Shown here piece by piece: positions 1 through 5,548 of a DNA stretch of 6,356 nucleotides; within the stretch, counting starts at the first letter, position 1, and the number at the start of each line of letters is the position of its first letter. Source of the DNA: an uncultured Haemophilus sp. (GTDB lineage: Bacteria; Pseudomonadota; Gammaproteobacteria; Enterobacterales; Pasteurellaceae); the NCBI GenBank assembly GCA_959600045.1, contig CAUGKJ010000052.1, positions 1-6,356 on the forward strand, in the 5' to 3' direction. A program made the translations under genes and the position numbers. The notes beneath the pieces were generated by a model. It searched no databases. It worked only from the letters and a program-made list of their open reading frames with translations, and was not told the DNA's origin.

Positions 1-423
1 GCTAATGAAGTGGATAAACCCGTGATTATTCATACGCGTTCAGCACCAGAAGATACCATTGCCATGTTGCGTGAGCACCAGGCAGAAAAGTGCGGTGGAT
101 TAATTCATTGTTTTACAGAAACCTTGGACTTTGCGAAAAAGGCACTTGATTTAGGGTTTTATATTTCTTGTTCAGGCATTATAACCTTTAAAAATGCGGA
201 AAGTATTCGCGAAGCCATTCGTTATGTACCGGCAGATCGTTTGTTAGTTGAAACGGATTCGCCTTACTTAGCACCCGTGCCTTATCGTGGTAAAGAGAAC
301 CAGCCTGCCTATACGCGAGAGGTGTGTGAATATGTGGCAGCGTTAAAAGGGCTGTCTATGGAAGAATTTGCACAAATTAGTACACAAAACTTCGAGCGTT
401 TATTTAAAATTAATGTACAATAA
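1..423 (+). CDS. ycfH: TatD-family metal-dependent hydrolase, YcfH type (partial, 5' end outside window)
   Basis: The frame is open to the left edge, so this is the last 140 codons of a gene whose family is usually about 260 residues. TatD-family proteins are cytoplasmic TIM-barrel metallohydrolases; several members show DNase or 3'-5' exonuclease activity. Visible family motifs are PVIIHTR (codons 7-13, His11 a likely metal ligand), GLIHCFT (codons 33-39, conserved His36) and [11 protein letters not shown] (codons 84-94, Asp86 the expected late metal ligand), followed by RGKENQPA. That last block and the C-terminal NFERLF match E. coli YcfH more closely than TatD itself. A GTG at base 10 could be mistaken for a start, but the family has well over 100 residues before this point. 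The next gene begins 26 bases downstream, suggesting co-transcription. One uptake signal lies inside the gene. Family assignment is secure; the in vivo substrate is unknown. Confidence 0.93.
   Translation, partial: ANEVDKPVIIHTRSAPEDTIAMLREHQAEKCGGLIHCFTETLDFAKKALDLGFYISCSGIITFKNAESIREAIRYVPADRLLVETDSPYLAPVPYRGKENQPAYTREVCEYVAALKGLSMEEFAQISTQNFERLFKINVQ
88..96 (+). repeat. DNA uptake signal sequence (USS), perfect 9-mer
   Basis: AAGTGCGGT, preceded by AA and followed by an AT-rich stretch as in the extended Haemophilus uptake signal. It lies inside the TatD-family gene and is read as Lys-Cys-Gly. Such sites promote DNA uptake during natural competence. Confidence 0.9.
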
Positions 424-449
424 ATCATCGATTTAAATGAGAGAGTTTT

Positions 450-974
450 ATGCGTAAGTTTTTTAAATACTTTTTATTTTTAGTGGTCTTTGTTTTTCAC
501 GGCTTTATGTTTGCTGTGGTGGACTACGTTTTCCCACACTATGATGTAACGCGAGTAACCGGTGTGGAAGTGAAACGTGTGGATAAAGATGGCCCGATTA
601 CAAAATCGAATCCGGCTGATGGTCCAACGCGCGATGTGTATTTTATCAATACACAAAATGATGATGGCAAAATCATGGTGTATCGTAATGAAGATACCCG
701 TTGGGGTTTTCCATTCTACTTTAAATTTGGTTCAGCGAACTTACAGGCTCAAGTTCAAGCCTTTGGTAATGAAAATAAATTAGTACAAATCAAGTATTAC
801 GGTTGGCGTATGACGATGTTTGATGAATATCGTAATGCGGTTTCGGTGAAGGAAATCAGCGACGATATCACACCAAGCCATCCAATTTTATCTTGGGTAT
901 TCTATGCATTCCTATTAGTTACCCTTTTCCTTTCAGTACAATTTGTACGCGGCTGGTTCGACAGCGAAAATTAG
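450..974 (+). CDS. DUF1523-type membrane-anchored protein of unknown function
   Basis: A 174-residue protein that I recognise as DUF1523-like; its function is unknown. It has a positively charged N-terminus (RKFFK) and a hydrophobic segment at about residues 6-27, a hydrophilic middle of about 115 residues, and a second hydrophobic segment at about 146-166 followed by Arg-Gly-Trp. This predicts two membrane spans with the middle domain in the periplasm. Blocks typical of the family as I recall it are TRDVYFINT (60-68), VYRNEDTRWGFP (78-89), FKFGSANLQA (91-100) and YYGWR (116-120). The start follows a purine-rich TGAGAGAG at 438-445. It begins 26 bases after the TatD-family stop and has no terminator before it, so it is probably in the same transcript. 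No catalytic motif is evident. The DUF label comes from recall of the motif pattern, not a search. Confidence 0.8.
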   Translation: MRKFFKYFLFLVVFVFHGFMFAVVDYVFPHYDVTRVTGVEVKRVDKDGPITKSNPADGPTRDVYFINTQNDDGKIMVYRNEDTRWGFPFYFKFGSANLQAQVQAFGNENKLVQIKYYGWRMTMFDEYRNAVSVKEISDDITPSHPILSWVFYAFLLVTLFLSVQFVRGWFDSEN

Positions 975-1053
975 CGTATCTCAAATGGGGCGTTATAAAG
1001 TGCCCTAACAATTTAATAATAACATTTCTAACCTAAAAACCAGCGGTAAATTG

Positions 1054-1062
1054 ACCGCACTT
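1054..1062 (-). repeat. DNA uptake signal sequence (USS), perfect 9-mer, intergenic
   Basis: ACCGCACTT on the + strand is AAGTGCGGT on the - strand. Read on the - strand it is AAAGTGCGGTCAATTT, a good extended signal. Its core pairs with GCGGT at 1043-1047 to give a 5-bp stem and 6-base loop, 22 bases before the next start codon. The T-run after it is only three bases, so it is not a convincing terminator. The 110-base gap around it (975-1084) shows no clear sigma-70 promoter. Confidence 0.88.
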
Positions 1063-1084
1063 TAAAACCAATAAAGAGAACATT

Positions 1085-2395
1085 ATGAGTTTATCTGCAG
1101 CGATTTTAATTTTAATCGTATTAATTATTATTAGTGCAATCTTGTCATCAGCCGAGATTTCTCTCGCGGGTGCAAGACGCATTAAACTACAAACGTTAGC
1201 CAATGAAGGCAATATCCAAGCGGAAAAAGTCTTAAAATTACAGGAGCAGCCAGGTCGCTTTATTACTGTGGTCCAAATTGGACTCAATATGGTTGCCGTA
1301 CTTGGTGGGGTGATTGGTGAAGCAACAATTAGTCTTCACTTACAGAGTTTTTTACATGAATACACCAAGGCTGAATGGGTTGAACCTGCCTCCTCTTGGA
1401 TTGCCTTTTTCATGGTAACCATAACATTTGTTTTATTAGCCGATTTAATTCCGAAACGTCTTGCATTGATTAATCCTGAAGGTGTGGCGTTACGGACTAT
1501 TGGCATTATGCAAGCCTTTATTTTCTTCTTAAAACCTATTGTATGGTTTTTTGATGGTCTTTCTAATATCTTCTTCCATTTAATGGGTGTACCTACTAAA
1601 CGTGAAGATAACATGACTCCAGAAGACATTGTGGCGATTGTGGAGGCTGGTGCCGAAGCGGGCGTACTAAAAACACAAGAACATTATTTGATTGAAAACA
1701 TCTTTGAAATGCAAGAGCGTACCGTGTCTTCAACCATGACGACTCGTGAGAACATCGTATTTTTAGACCGCACTTTCACCCGTCAGGAAGTGTTGAATAC
1801 CTTATCGGCAGACTCTCATTCTAAATTAGTGATCTGTGATAATGGTTTGGATAAGATTTTAGGTTATGTGGAATCACATACCTTATTAACACTCTATCTT
1901 CAACAAGAAGTGGTAGATTTAACGGATAGCCGTTTATTGCGTAAAGCGTTATTTATTCCAGATACACTGTCGTTATATGAAGTATTGGAGTTATTTAAAT
2001 CTACGGGGGAAGATTTTGCGATTATCGTCAATGAATATGCGCTTGTAATGGGCTTAATTACCTTGAACGATGTGATGAGTATTGTGATGGGAGAATTGGT
2101 TTCTAACGAAGAAGAGCAAATCGTTAGCCGCGATGAAAACTCTTGGTTGATTGATGGGGCAACGCCGCTTGAAGATGTGATGCGCGTTTTGGATATTGAA
2201 TCTTTCCCTGATTCAGAAAATTACGAGACTATTAGTGGCTTTATGATGTATATGTTACGCAAAATTCCGAAAAAAACCGATTTTGTTGTATACGATAAAT
2301 ATAAATTTGAAGTCATTGATACCGAAAACTTCAAAATTGATCAAATTTTAGTTTCGATTGTCAAAGACAGCGGAGTGAGCAAAGAATCAGCGTAG
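1085..2395 (+). CDS. paeA: PaeA/YtfL-like polyamine exporter (DUF21-CBS-CorC/HlyC family)
   Basis: A 436-residue inner-membrane protein of the CNNM/CorC-HlyC family. Domains in order: DUF21 membrane domain (about 1-190, hydrophobic segments near 4-22, 61-80, 103-122 and 139-165, with SSAEISLAGARR at 21-32 and ADLIPKR at 119-125); a CBS pair (about 205-335, including VNEYALVMGLITLNDVM at 315-331); and a C-terminal CorC_HlyC domain (about 348-428, with DENSWLIDGATP at 350-361, YETISGFMMYMLRKIPK at 380-396 and KFEVID at 407-412). The match to E. coli YtfL as I remember it runs the whole length, including VVQIGLN, VEAGA.AGVL and DVMRVLDI, which separates it from the paralogues YoaE, YegH and YfjD. 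YtfL was renamed PaeA after genetic work in Salmonella and E. coli implicated it in exporting cadaverine and putrescine. The older label 'hemolysin' for such proteins is misleading. The ATG follows AAGAGAA at 1074-1080. No terminator is visible after the stop. The family is secure; transfer of the substrate to this organism is inference. Confidence 0.9.
   Translation: MSLSAAILILIVLIIISAILSSAEISLAGARRIKLQTLANEGNIQAEKVLKLQEQPGRFITVVQIGLNMVAVLGGVIGEATISLHLQSFLHEYTKAEWVEPASSWIAFFMVTITFVLLADLIPKRLALINPEGVALRTIGIMQAFIFFLKPIVWFFDGLSNIFFHLMGVPTKREDNMTPEDIVAIVEAGAEAGVLKTQEHYLIENIFEMQERTVSSTMTTRENIVFLDRTFTRQEVLNTLSADSHSKLVICDNGLDKILGYVESHTLLTLYLQQEVVDLTDSRLLRKALFIPDTLSLYEVLELFKSTGEDFAIIVNEYALVMGLITLNDVMSIVMGELVSNEEEQIVSRDENSWLIDGATPLEDVMRVLDIESFPDSENYETISGFMMYMLRKIPKKTDFVVYDKYKFEVIDTENFKIDQILVSIVKDSGVSKESA
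1767..1775 (-). repeat. DNA uptake signal sequence (USS), perfect 9-mer
   Basis: ACCGCACTT on the + strand, inside the paeA-like gene. On the - strand it reads AAAGTGCGGTCTAAAAAT, matching the AT-rich 3' extension of the signal. It falls in the CBS part of the protein, where it encodes Asp-Arg-Thr. Confidence 0.9.
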
Positions 2396-2409
2396 TACTA
2401 GGTGTTACC

Positions 2410-2437
2410 TTGCTTAACTCCCCATTCTAAGTATAAT
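2410..2437 (+). promoter_or_regulatory. Sigma-70-type promoter for the lipoprotein gene
   Basis: A perfect -10 hexamer TATAAT lies at 2432-2437. Sixteen bases upstream is TTGCTT at 2410-2415, which matches the first three positions of the -35 consensus. Transcription would begin near 2443-2445, about 33 bases before the lipoprotein start. There is no extended -10 TG. This is the best promoter-like sequence in the window, and it implies that the lipoprotein is expressed independently of the upstream gene. Confidence 0.65.
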
Positions 2438-2442
2438 TAACA

Positions 2443-2456
2443 GCGGTTTTAACCGC
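2443..2456 (+). other. 5'-UTR hairpin at the predicted transcript start
   Basis: GCGGTT TT AACCGC is a perfect inverted repeat (6 bp with a 2-base loop, or more realistically 5 bp with a 4-base loop). It sits 6 bases after the -10 hexamer, so the mRNA would begin at or within a base or two of the stem. It is not followed by a T-run on the + strand, so it is not a terminator. A 5'-terminal stem is known in other bacterial mRNAs to slow decay; that role here is inference. Confidence 0.5.
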
Positions 2457-2463
2457 CTATAAA

Positions 2464-2471
2464 TAAGGAAA
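2464..2471 (+). promoter_or_regulatory. Shine-Dalgarno site of the lipoprotein gene
   Basis: TAAGGAAA contains AAGGA (2465-2469), 7 bases before the ATG at 2477. It supports that start codon and lies outside the 5'-UTR hairpin, so the hairpin should not block ribosome entry. Confidence 0.7.
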
Positions 2472-2476
2472 ATTTA

Positions 2477-3007
2477 ATGTTTAAAAAAATCTCGATATTC
2501 TTTTTTGCAGTCATGCTTGCGGGTTGTTCTTCGATTTCAGATATGACCTCTTATATTCCGTTTATGGGTAAAGACAAAAAGGTCATTGATTTAGATAAAG
2601 ATAAAATCGACCAAAAATCTTATGCCGCCGCTTATGAAGCCACTGTGGCAACGTATAAAGATCGTGTAACAAAAAATTTCTTTGTGGATAATTTTGCAAG
2701 TGGTGCGAATGACTGGTATCTCGGTCGTATTGTTGTACCAATCAAGCAAATTCAAGATAAACTCTACACAGGTGGTCATGATTCTGATGTGTATGCTTAC
2801 TATAGCGGTGTGTTACATGCAGAAGCATTACAAACTAACTTCAGCCGTTTAAGTGCAAATTGTTGGCAAAAAGTGGATTCGCCAAGTGTGACGCAAGGGA
2901 TCTACGATGCAATGCGTGATTTGCAAAAAGGCAAAGAGCGCGGTGAAAATGACGCCTACATTTCCCAAGGTAGCGAAATGCTACTCAAAGCCTGTACCGG
3001 CCAATAA
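2477..3007 (+). CDS. Putative outer-membrane lipoprotein of unknown function
   Basis: A 176-residue protein that I do not recognise. It starts with a lipoprotein signal peptide: basic FKK, a hydrophobic core (residues 5-13) and the lipobox LAGC (14-17), so Cys17 should become the lipidated first residue. Serine follows Cys17 with no Asp at +2, which favours sorting to the outer membrane. The mature part is about 160 residues, soluble and mixed-charge, with a Lys/Asp-rich stretch at 32-47, then Tyr-rich segments near 49-60 and 97-110. Two further cysteines (129 and 173) could form a periplasmic disulfide. No enzymatic or peptidoglycan-binding motif is evident. It has its own probable promoter upstream and a strong terminator 8 bases after its stop, so it is probably monocistronic and not functionally tied to the fru genes. 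That it is a lipoprotein is well supported; its role is unknown. Confidence 0.85.
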   Translation: MFKKISIFFFAVMLAGCSSISDMTSYIPFMGKDKKVIDLDKDKIDQKSYAAAYEATVATYKDRVTKNFFVDNFASGANDWYLGRIVVPIKQIQDKLYTGGHDSDVYAYYSGVLHAEALQTNFSRLSANCWQKVDSPSVTQGIYDAMRDLQKGKERGENDAYISQGSEMLLKACTGQ

Positions 3008-3015
3008 TCAATTTG

Positions 3016-3056
3016 AGCTGTTGATGAGAGACCTCATCAGCAGCTTTTCTTTTTTT
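3016..3056 (+). terminator. Intrinsic terminator after the lipoprotein gene, directly upstream of fruB
   Basis: The left arm at 3016-3028 pairs with the right arm at 3033-3045 over 13 bp with one G-U wobble (3021 with 3040). The loop is AGAC. The stem runs straight into TTTTCTTTTTTT (3045-3056). This is a textbook Rho-independent terminator. It ends only 25 bases before the fruB start codon, so it may also act as an attenuator for fruBKA. The dyad could alternatively be read as a repressor operator, but the T-run favours a terminator. Confidence 0.88.
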
Positions 3057-3070
3057 AAATCATCAATGTG

Positions 3071-3076
3071 AAGGAG
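3071..3076 (+). promoter_or_regulatory. Shine-Dalgarno site of fruB
   Basis: AAGGAG lies 5 bases before the ATG at 3082, a near-perfect match to the anti-SD. It fixes the fruB start and suggests efficient translation once the message is made. It lies outside the terminator stem, so the hairpin does not sequester it. Confidence 0.8.
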
Positions 3077-3081
3077 CAAGA

Positions 3082-4599
3082 ATGTTAGAACTTTCGGAAA
3101 GCAACATTCATTTAAATGCTACGGCAACAAATAAGCTGCAAGCTATTGAAATGGCTGCAAGCGTGTTAGAGCAAGCTGGCAATGTTGAACAAGGCTATTT
3201 GCAAGGTATGCTTGGACGTGAACAACAAACTTCCACTTTTTTAGGCAATGGGATTGCAATTCCACACGGTACATTAGAAACCCGTTCAATGGTGAAAAAA
3301 ACCGGTGTACAAGTTTTCCAATTTCCACAAGGTATTGAGTGGGGAGAAGGCAATATTGCTTATGTTGTGATTGGTATTGCTGCCCGTTCCGATGAGCATC
3401 TTGCTTTGCTTCGTCAATTAACGCATGTTTTAGGTGATGAAGATACGGCGGCACAGTTAGCGACATTAACAAATGTTGAAAAATTCCGTGCGATTTTGTT
3501 AGGTGAAAGCGATGCTTTTAGCATTGCTGAAGAAACATTAAGTTTAGATATTGAAACGCAAAGTTTGCTCACCCTTACCGCCATCAATGCAGGTAAATTA
3601 CAACAGCAAAGTGCGGTTGAAAATAGCTTTGTTTCTGAAGTGGTATCCAATTCTGCTCTGCCGCTTGGTAAAGGGTTATGGGTAACCGATGCCGTATCAG
3701 GTAATGTGAAAAATGCCTTAGCATTCAGTCGTGCGAAAACCATTTTTAATCATAATGGCAAAGCGGTGAAAGGCGTGTTGACGATTTCGGCGGTTAACGA
3801 TCAAATCAATGAGACATTAGCGCGTTTATTGGATGATGAAGTCCAAAATATTTTATTAAGTGGTAATACGCAGCAAATTTTGACCGTACTTAATGGCGGT
3901 AAAGTGCCAGTTGCAGCAACTCAATCTGAAGACCAAATCGCTACAGGTGCAGTGATTGGCACCTTTACTGTTCGTAATGAACATGGCTTGCATGCTCGCC
4001 CAAGTGCGGTGCTTGTCAATGAGGTGAAAAAATTCACCTCCAAAATTACGGTACAAAATCTTACTCGAGAAACCGCACCAGTTAGTGCAAAAAGTTTAAT
4101 GAAAATCGTGGCATTAGGTGTGACTCAAGGTCATCGCTTACGTTTTGTTGCGGAAGGTGATGATGCGAAACAAGCCATTGAAGCCTTAGGTAAGATTATT
4201 GCGAGTGGGCTTGGCGAAAGCGTATCTGTCGTACCACCGACTGAACCAGATACTATTGAAGTAAGCAGCGAGCATGCACCACAAATCCACGAAGAAAACA
4301 CGGGCTTACCAGCCGATGCCATTGAAGCTGTATTTATGATTCGTAATGAACACGGTTTGCACGCTCGTCCAAGTGCGGTGCTTGTTAATGAAGTGAAAAA
4401 ATATAATGCGTCGGTTGCGGTACAAAACTTAGATCGTAACACCCAATTAGTCAGCGCGAAAAGTTTGATGAAAATTGTGGCACTCGGTGTCGTGAAAGGT
4501 CACCGCCTACGTTTTGTGGCGAGCGGTGAAGAAGCTCAGCAAGCGATTGAGGGTATTGGTGCAGTCATTGAAAGTGGTTTAGGCGAAGGTCGGGGGTAA
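3082..4599 (+). CDS. fruB: FruB: fructose PTS multiphosphoryl transfer protein (EIIA-linker-HPr-HPr)
   Basis: A 505-residue cytoplasmic phosphocarrier that takes phosphate from Enzyme I (via HPr) to the FruA permease. Domains: EIIA of the fructose/mannitol type at about 1-142, with the phosphorylated His62 in AIPHGT and a second conserved His106 in DEHLALL; a central linker domain at about 143-285; HPr-1 at about 291-380 with HGLHARPSAV (His304 the expected phosphosite); an acidic, Pro-containing linker at about 381-413; and HPr-2 at about 414-503 with the same HGLHARPSAV (His427). Both HPr copies keep SAKSLMKIVALGV. The E. coli protein is 376 residues with one HPr; the extra length here is almost exactly one HPr plus linker. 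I believe tandem HPr domains have been noted in Haemophilus FruB, so this may be lineage-typical. The gene is first in fruBKA; its stop abuts the fruK start. No promoter fits between the upstream terminator and the start. Confidence 0.96.
   Translation: MLELSESNIHLNATATNKLQAIEMAASVLEQAGNVEQGYLQGMLGREQQTSTFLGNGIAIPHGTLETRSMVKKTGVQVFQFPQGIEWGEGNIAYVVIGIAARSDEHLALLRQLTHVLGDEDTAAQLATLTNVEKFRAILLGESDAFSIAEETLSLDIETQSLLTLTAINAGKLQQQSAVENSFVSEVVSNSALPLGKGLWVTDAVSGNVKNALAFSRAKTIFNHNGKAVKGVLTISAVNDQINETLARLLDDEVQNILLSGNTQQILTVLNGGKVPVAATQSEDQIATGAVIGTFTVRNEHGLHARPSAVLVNEVKKFTSKITVQNLTRETAPVSAKSLMKIVALGVTQGHRLRFVAEGDDAKQAIEALGKIIASGLGESVSVVPPTEPDTIEVSSEHAPQIHEENTGLPADAIEAVFMIRNEHGLHARPSAVLVNEVKKYNASVAVQNLDRNTQLVSAKSLMKIVALGVVKGHRLRFVASGEEAQQAIEGIGAVIESGLGEGRG
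3609..3617 (+). repeat. DNA uptake signal sequence (USS), perfect 9-mer
   Basis: AAGTGCGGT inside fruB's linker domain, preceded by A and followed by TGAAAAT, a good extended signal. It is read as part of Gln-Ser-Ala-Val. Confidence 0.9.
3952..4221 (+). repeat. Direct repeat copy 1: HPr-1 coding segment of fruB
   Basis: This segment encodes HPr-1 and is repeated in frame 369 bases (123 codons) downstream. Aligning 83 residues of each copy by hand gives about 61 identities. At DNA level most differences are silent; the longest identical run I find is 17 bases (4000-4016, matching 4369-4385), spanning the uptake signal. Confidence 0.85.
4002..4010 (+). repeat. DNA uptake signal sequence (USS), perfect 9-mer, in HPr-1
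   Basis: AAGTGCGGT read as part of Pro-Ser-Ala-Val, immediately after the active-site His304-Ala-Arg. The equivalent site occurs in HPr-2 at exactly the repeat spacing. Flanking extension is poorer than at the 3609 site. Confidence 0.88.
4321..4590 (+). repeat. Direct repeat copy 2: HPr-2 coding segment of fruB
   Basis: The second HPr-coding copy, offset by 369 bases from the first. It keeps the active-site block and the SAKSLMKIVALGV helix; differences concentrate in the middle strands (residues 441-455), which suggests both copies are under selection rather than one decaying. Confidence 0.85.
4371..4379 (+). repeat. DNA uptake signal sequence (USS), perfect 9-mer, in HPr-2
   Basis: AAGTGCGGT at the same codon phase and position within HPr-2 as the copy at 4002 has in HPr-1, again encoding Pro-Ser-Ala-Val. 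Confidence 0.88.
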
Positions 4600-4602
4600 G
4601 TG

Positions 4603-5544
4603 ATGGCAAAAGTAGCAACAATTACCTTAAACGCCGCTTATGATTTAGTTGGGCGTTTGCCTCGTATTGAAATCGGCGAAGTGAACACCGTTGAAACGCT
4701 CGGTATTTTCCCTGCAGGCAAAGGCATTAATGTCGCTAAGGTATTAAAAGATTTGGGCGTAGAGGTGGCCGTTGGTGGCTTCTTAGGGGAAGATAACGTC
4801 GGTGATTTCGAAACACTATTTAAAAAACAAGGATTAGAAGACAAATTCCATCGTGTTGCAGGCAAAACCCGTATTAATGTAAAAATTACAGAAACCGAAG
4901 CGGATGTAACAGATTTAAATTTCTTAGGTTATCAAATCACTCCAGAAGCTTGGCAGCAATTTACAGCAGATTCATTAGCGTATTGTCAGAACTTTGACAT
5001 CGTTGCGGTATGTGGCAGTTTACCGCGGGGTGTGAGTCCTGAATTATTTGCGGATTGGCTTAATCAGTTGCATCAAGCTGGTGTGAAAGTCGTATTAGAT
5101 AGCAGTAATGCGGCACTTACAGCAGGGTTAAAAGCTAGCCCTTGGTTGGTGAAACCAAATCATCGCGAATTGGAAGCTTGGATTGGTCATCCGTTAAATT
5201 CTCTTGATGAAATTATTGCAGCGGCCAAAAAACTTAAAGCAGAAGGCATTGCTAACGTCATTATTTCGATGGGTGCGAACGGTTCTTTATGGCTGAGCGA
5301 TCAAGCTGTGATTCAAGCTCAACCACCTAAATGTGAAAATGTGGTGAGCACTGTAGGCGCAGGCGATTCTATGGTGGCTGGCTTAATTTATGGTATCGAA
5401 AAAGGCTTGTCTCAAGCGGAAACCTTAGCGTTTGCGAGTGCTGTTTCTGCTTTTGCCGTTTCGCAAAGTAACGTGGGGATGAGCGATATCGCCTTGCTTG
5501 AGCCAATTCTGGCGAATGTCAAAATTTCTGTGATTGAAGGATAA
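4603..5544 (+). CDS. fruK: FruK: 1-phosphofructokinase
   Basis: A 313-residue PfkB-family kinase that converts fructose-1-phosphate plus ATP to fructose-1,6-bisphosphate in the cytoplasm, linking FruA transport to glycolysis. Visible features are the N-terminal VATITLNAAYDLVG (4-17), the substrate-binding AGKGINVAKVLKDLG (38-52), the GKTRINVK strand (87-94), WLVKPNHREL (181-190), and the nucleotide-binding/catalytic STVGAGDSMVAGLIYG (249-264) with Asp255 as the expected catalytic base. These match E. coli FruK closely. I chose ATG 4603; a GTG at 4600, directly after the fruB stop, would add one residue. No strong SD is present (GAAGG at 4585-4589 is 13 bases away), so translation is probably coupled to fruB. 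Full length for the family. It sits between fruB and fruA as in enteric bacteria. Confidence 0.96.
   Translation: MAKVATITLNAAYDLVGRLPRIEIGEVNTVETLGIFPAGKGINVAKVLKDLGVEVAVGGFLGEDNVGDFETLFKKQGLEDKFHRVAGKTRINVKITETEADVTDLNFLGYQITPEAWQQFTADSLAYCQNFDIVAVCGSLPRGVSPELFADWLNQLHQAGVKVVLDSSNAALTAGLKASPWLVKPNHRELEAWIGHPLNSLDEIIAAAKKLKAEGIANVIISMGANGSLWLSDQAVIQAQPPKCENVVSTVGAGDSMVAGLIYGIEKGLSQAETLAFASAVSAFAVSQSNVGMSDIALLEPILANVKISVIEG
5536..5541 (+). promoter_or_regulatory. Shine-Dalgarno site of fruA, inside the fruK end
   Basis: GAAGGA overlaps the last fruK codons, 7 bases before the fruA ATG. It decides the fruA start at 5549 and gives the permease its own ribosome entry, unlike fruK. Confidence 0.7.
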
Positions 5545-5548
5545 TGTA

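Noticed and set aside
577..783. Plus-strand 68-codon frame inside the DUF1523-type gene
   Set aside because: It is an out-of-frame shadow of the real gene with no SD.
988..1004. Possible terminator (GGGC ... GCCC) after the DUF1523-type gene
   Set aside because: Only four good pairs with weak extension, and the following sequence is TAACAATTT rather than a T-run.
2921..2950. TTGCAA / GAAAAT pair as a fruB promoter inside the lipoprotein gene
   Set aside because: The -10 is a weak match, the spacing is 18 bases and nothing else supports it; AT-rich coding sequence gives many such pairs.
2970..2984. Inverted repeat GTAGC GAAAT GCTAC near the end of the lipoprotein gene, considered as a fru operator
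   Set aside because: Five-base arms are expected by chance, it lies in coding sequence, and it does not resemble a FruR/Cra or CRP consensus.
3067..3071. CRP half-site TGTGA upstream of fruB
   Set aside because: The partner half-site is absent and the position overlaps the SD region, where activation is unlikely.
4336..4599. Internal ATG (Met419) that could start a free HPr of 87 residues from within fruB
   Set aside because: The preceding SD is weak (GAAG only) and starting there would remove part of the first HPr strand; no positive evidence.
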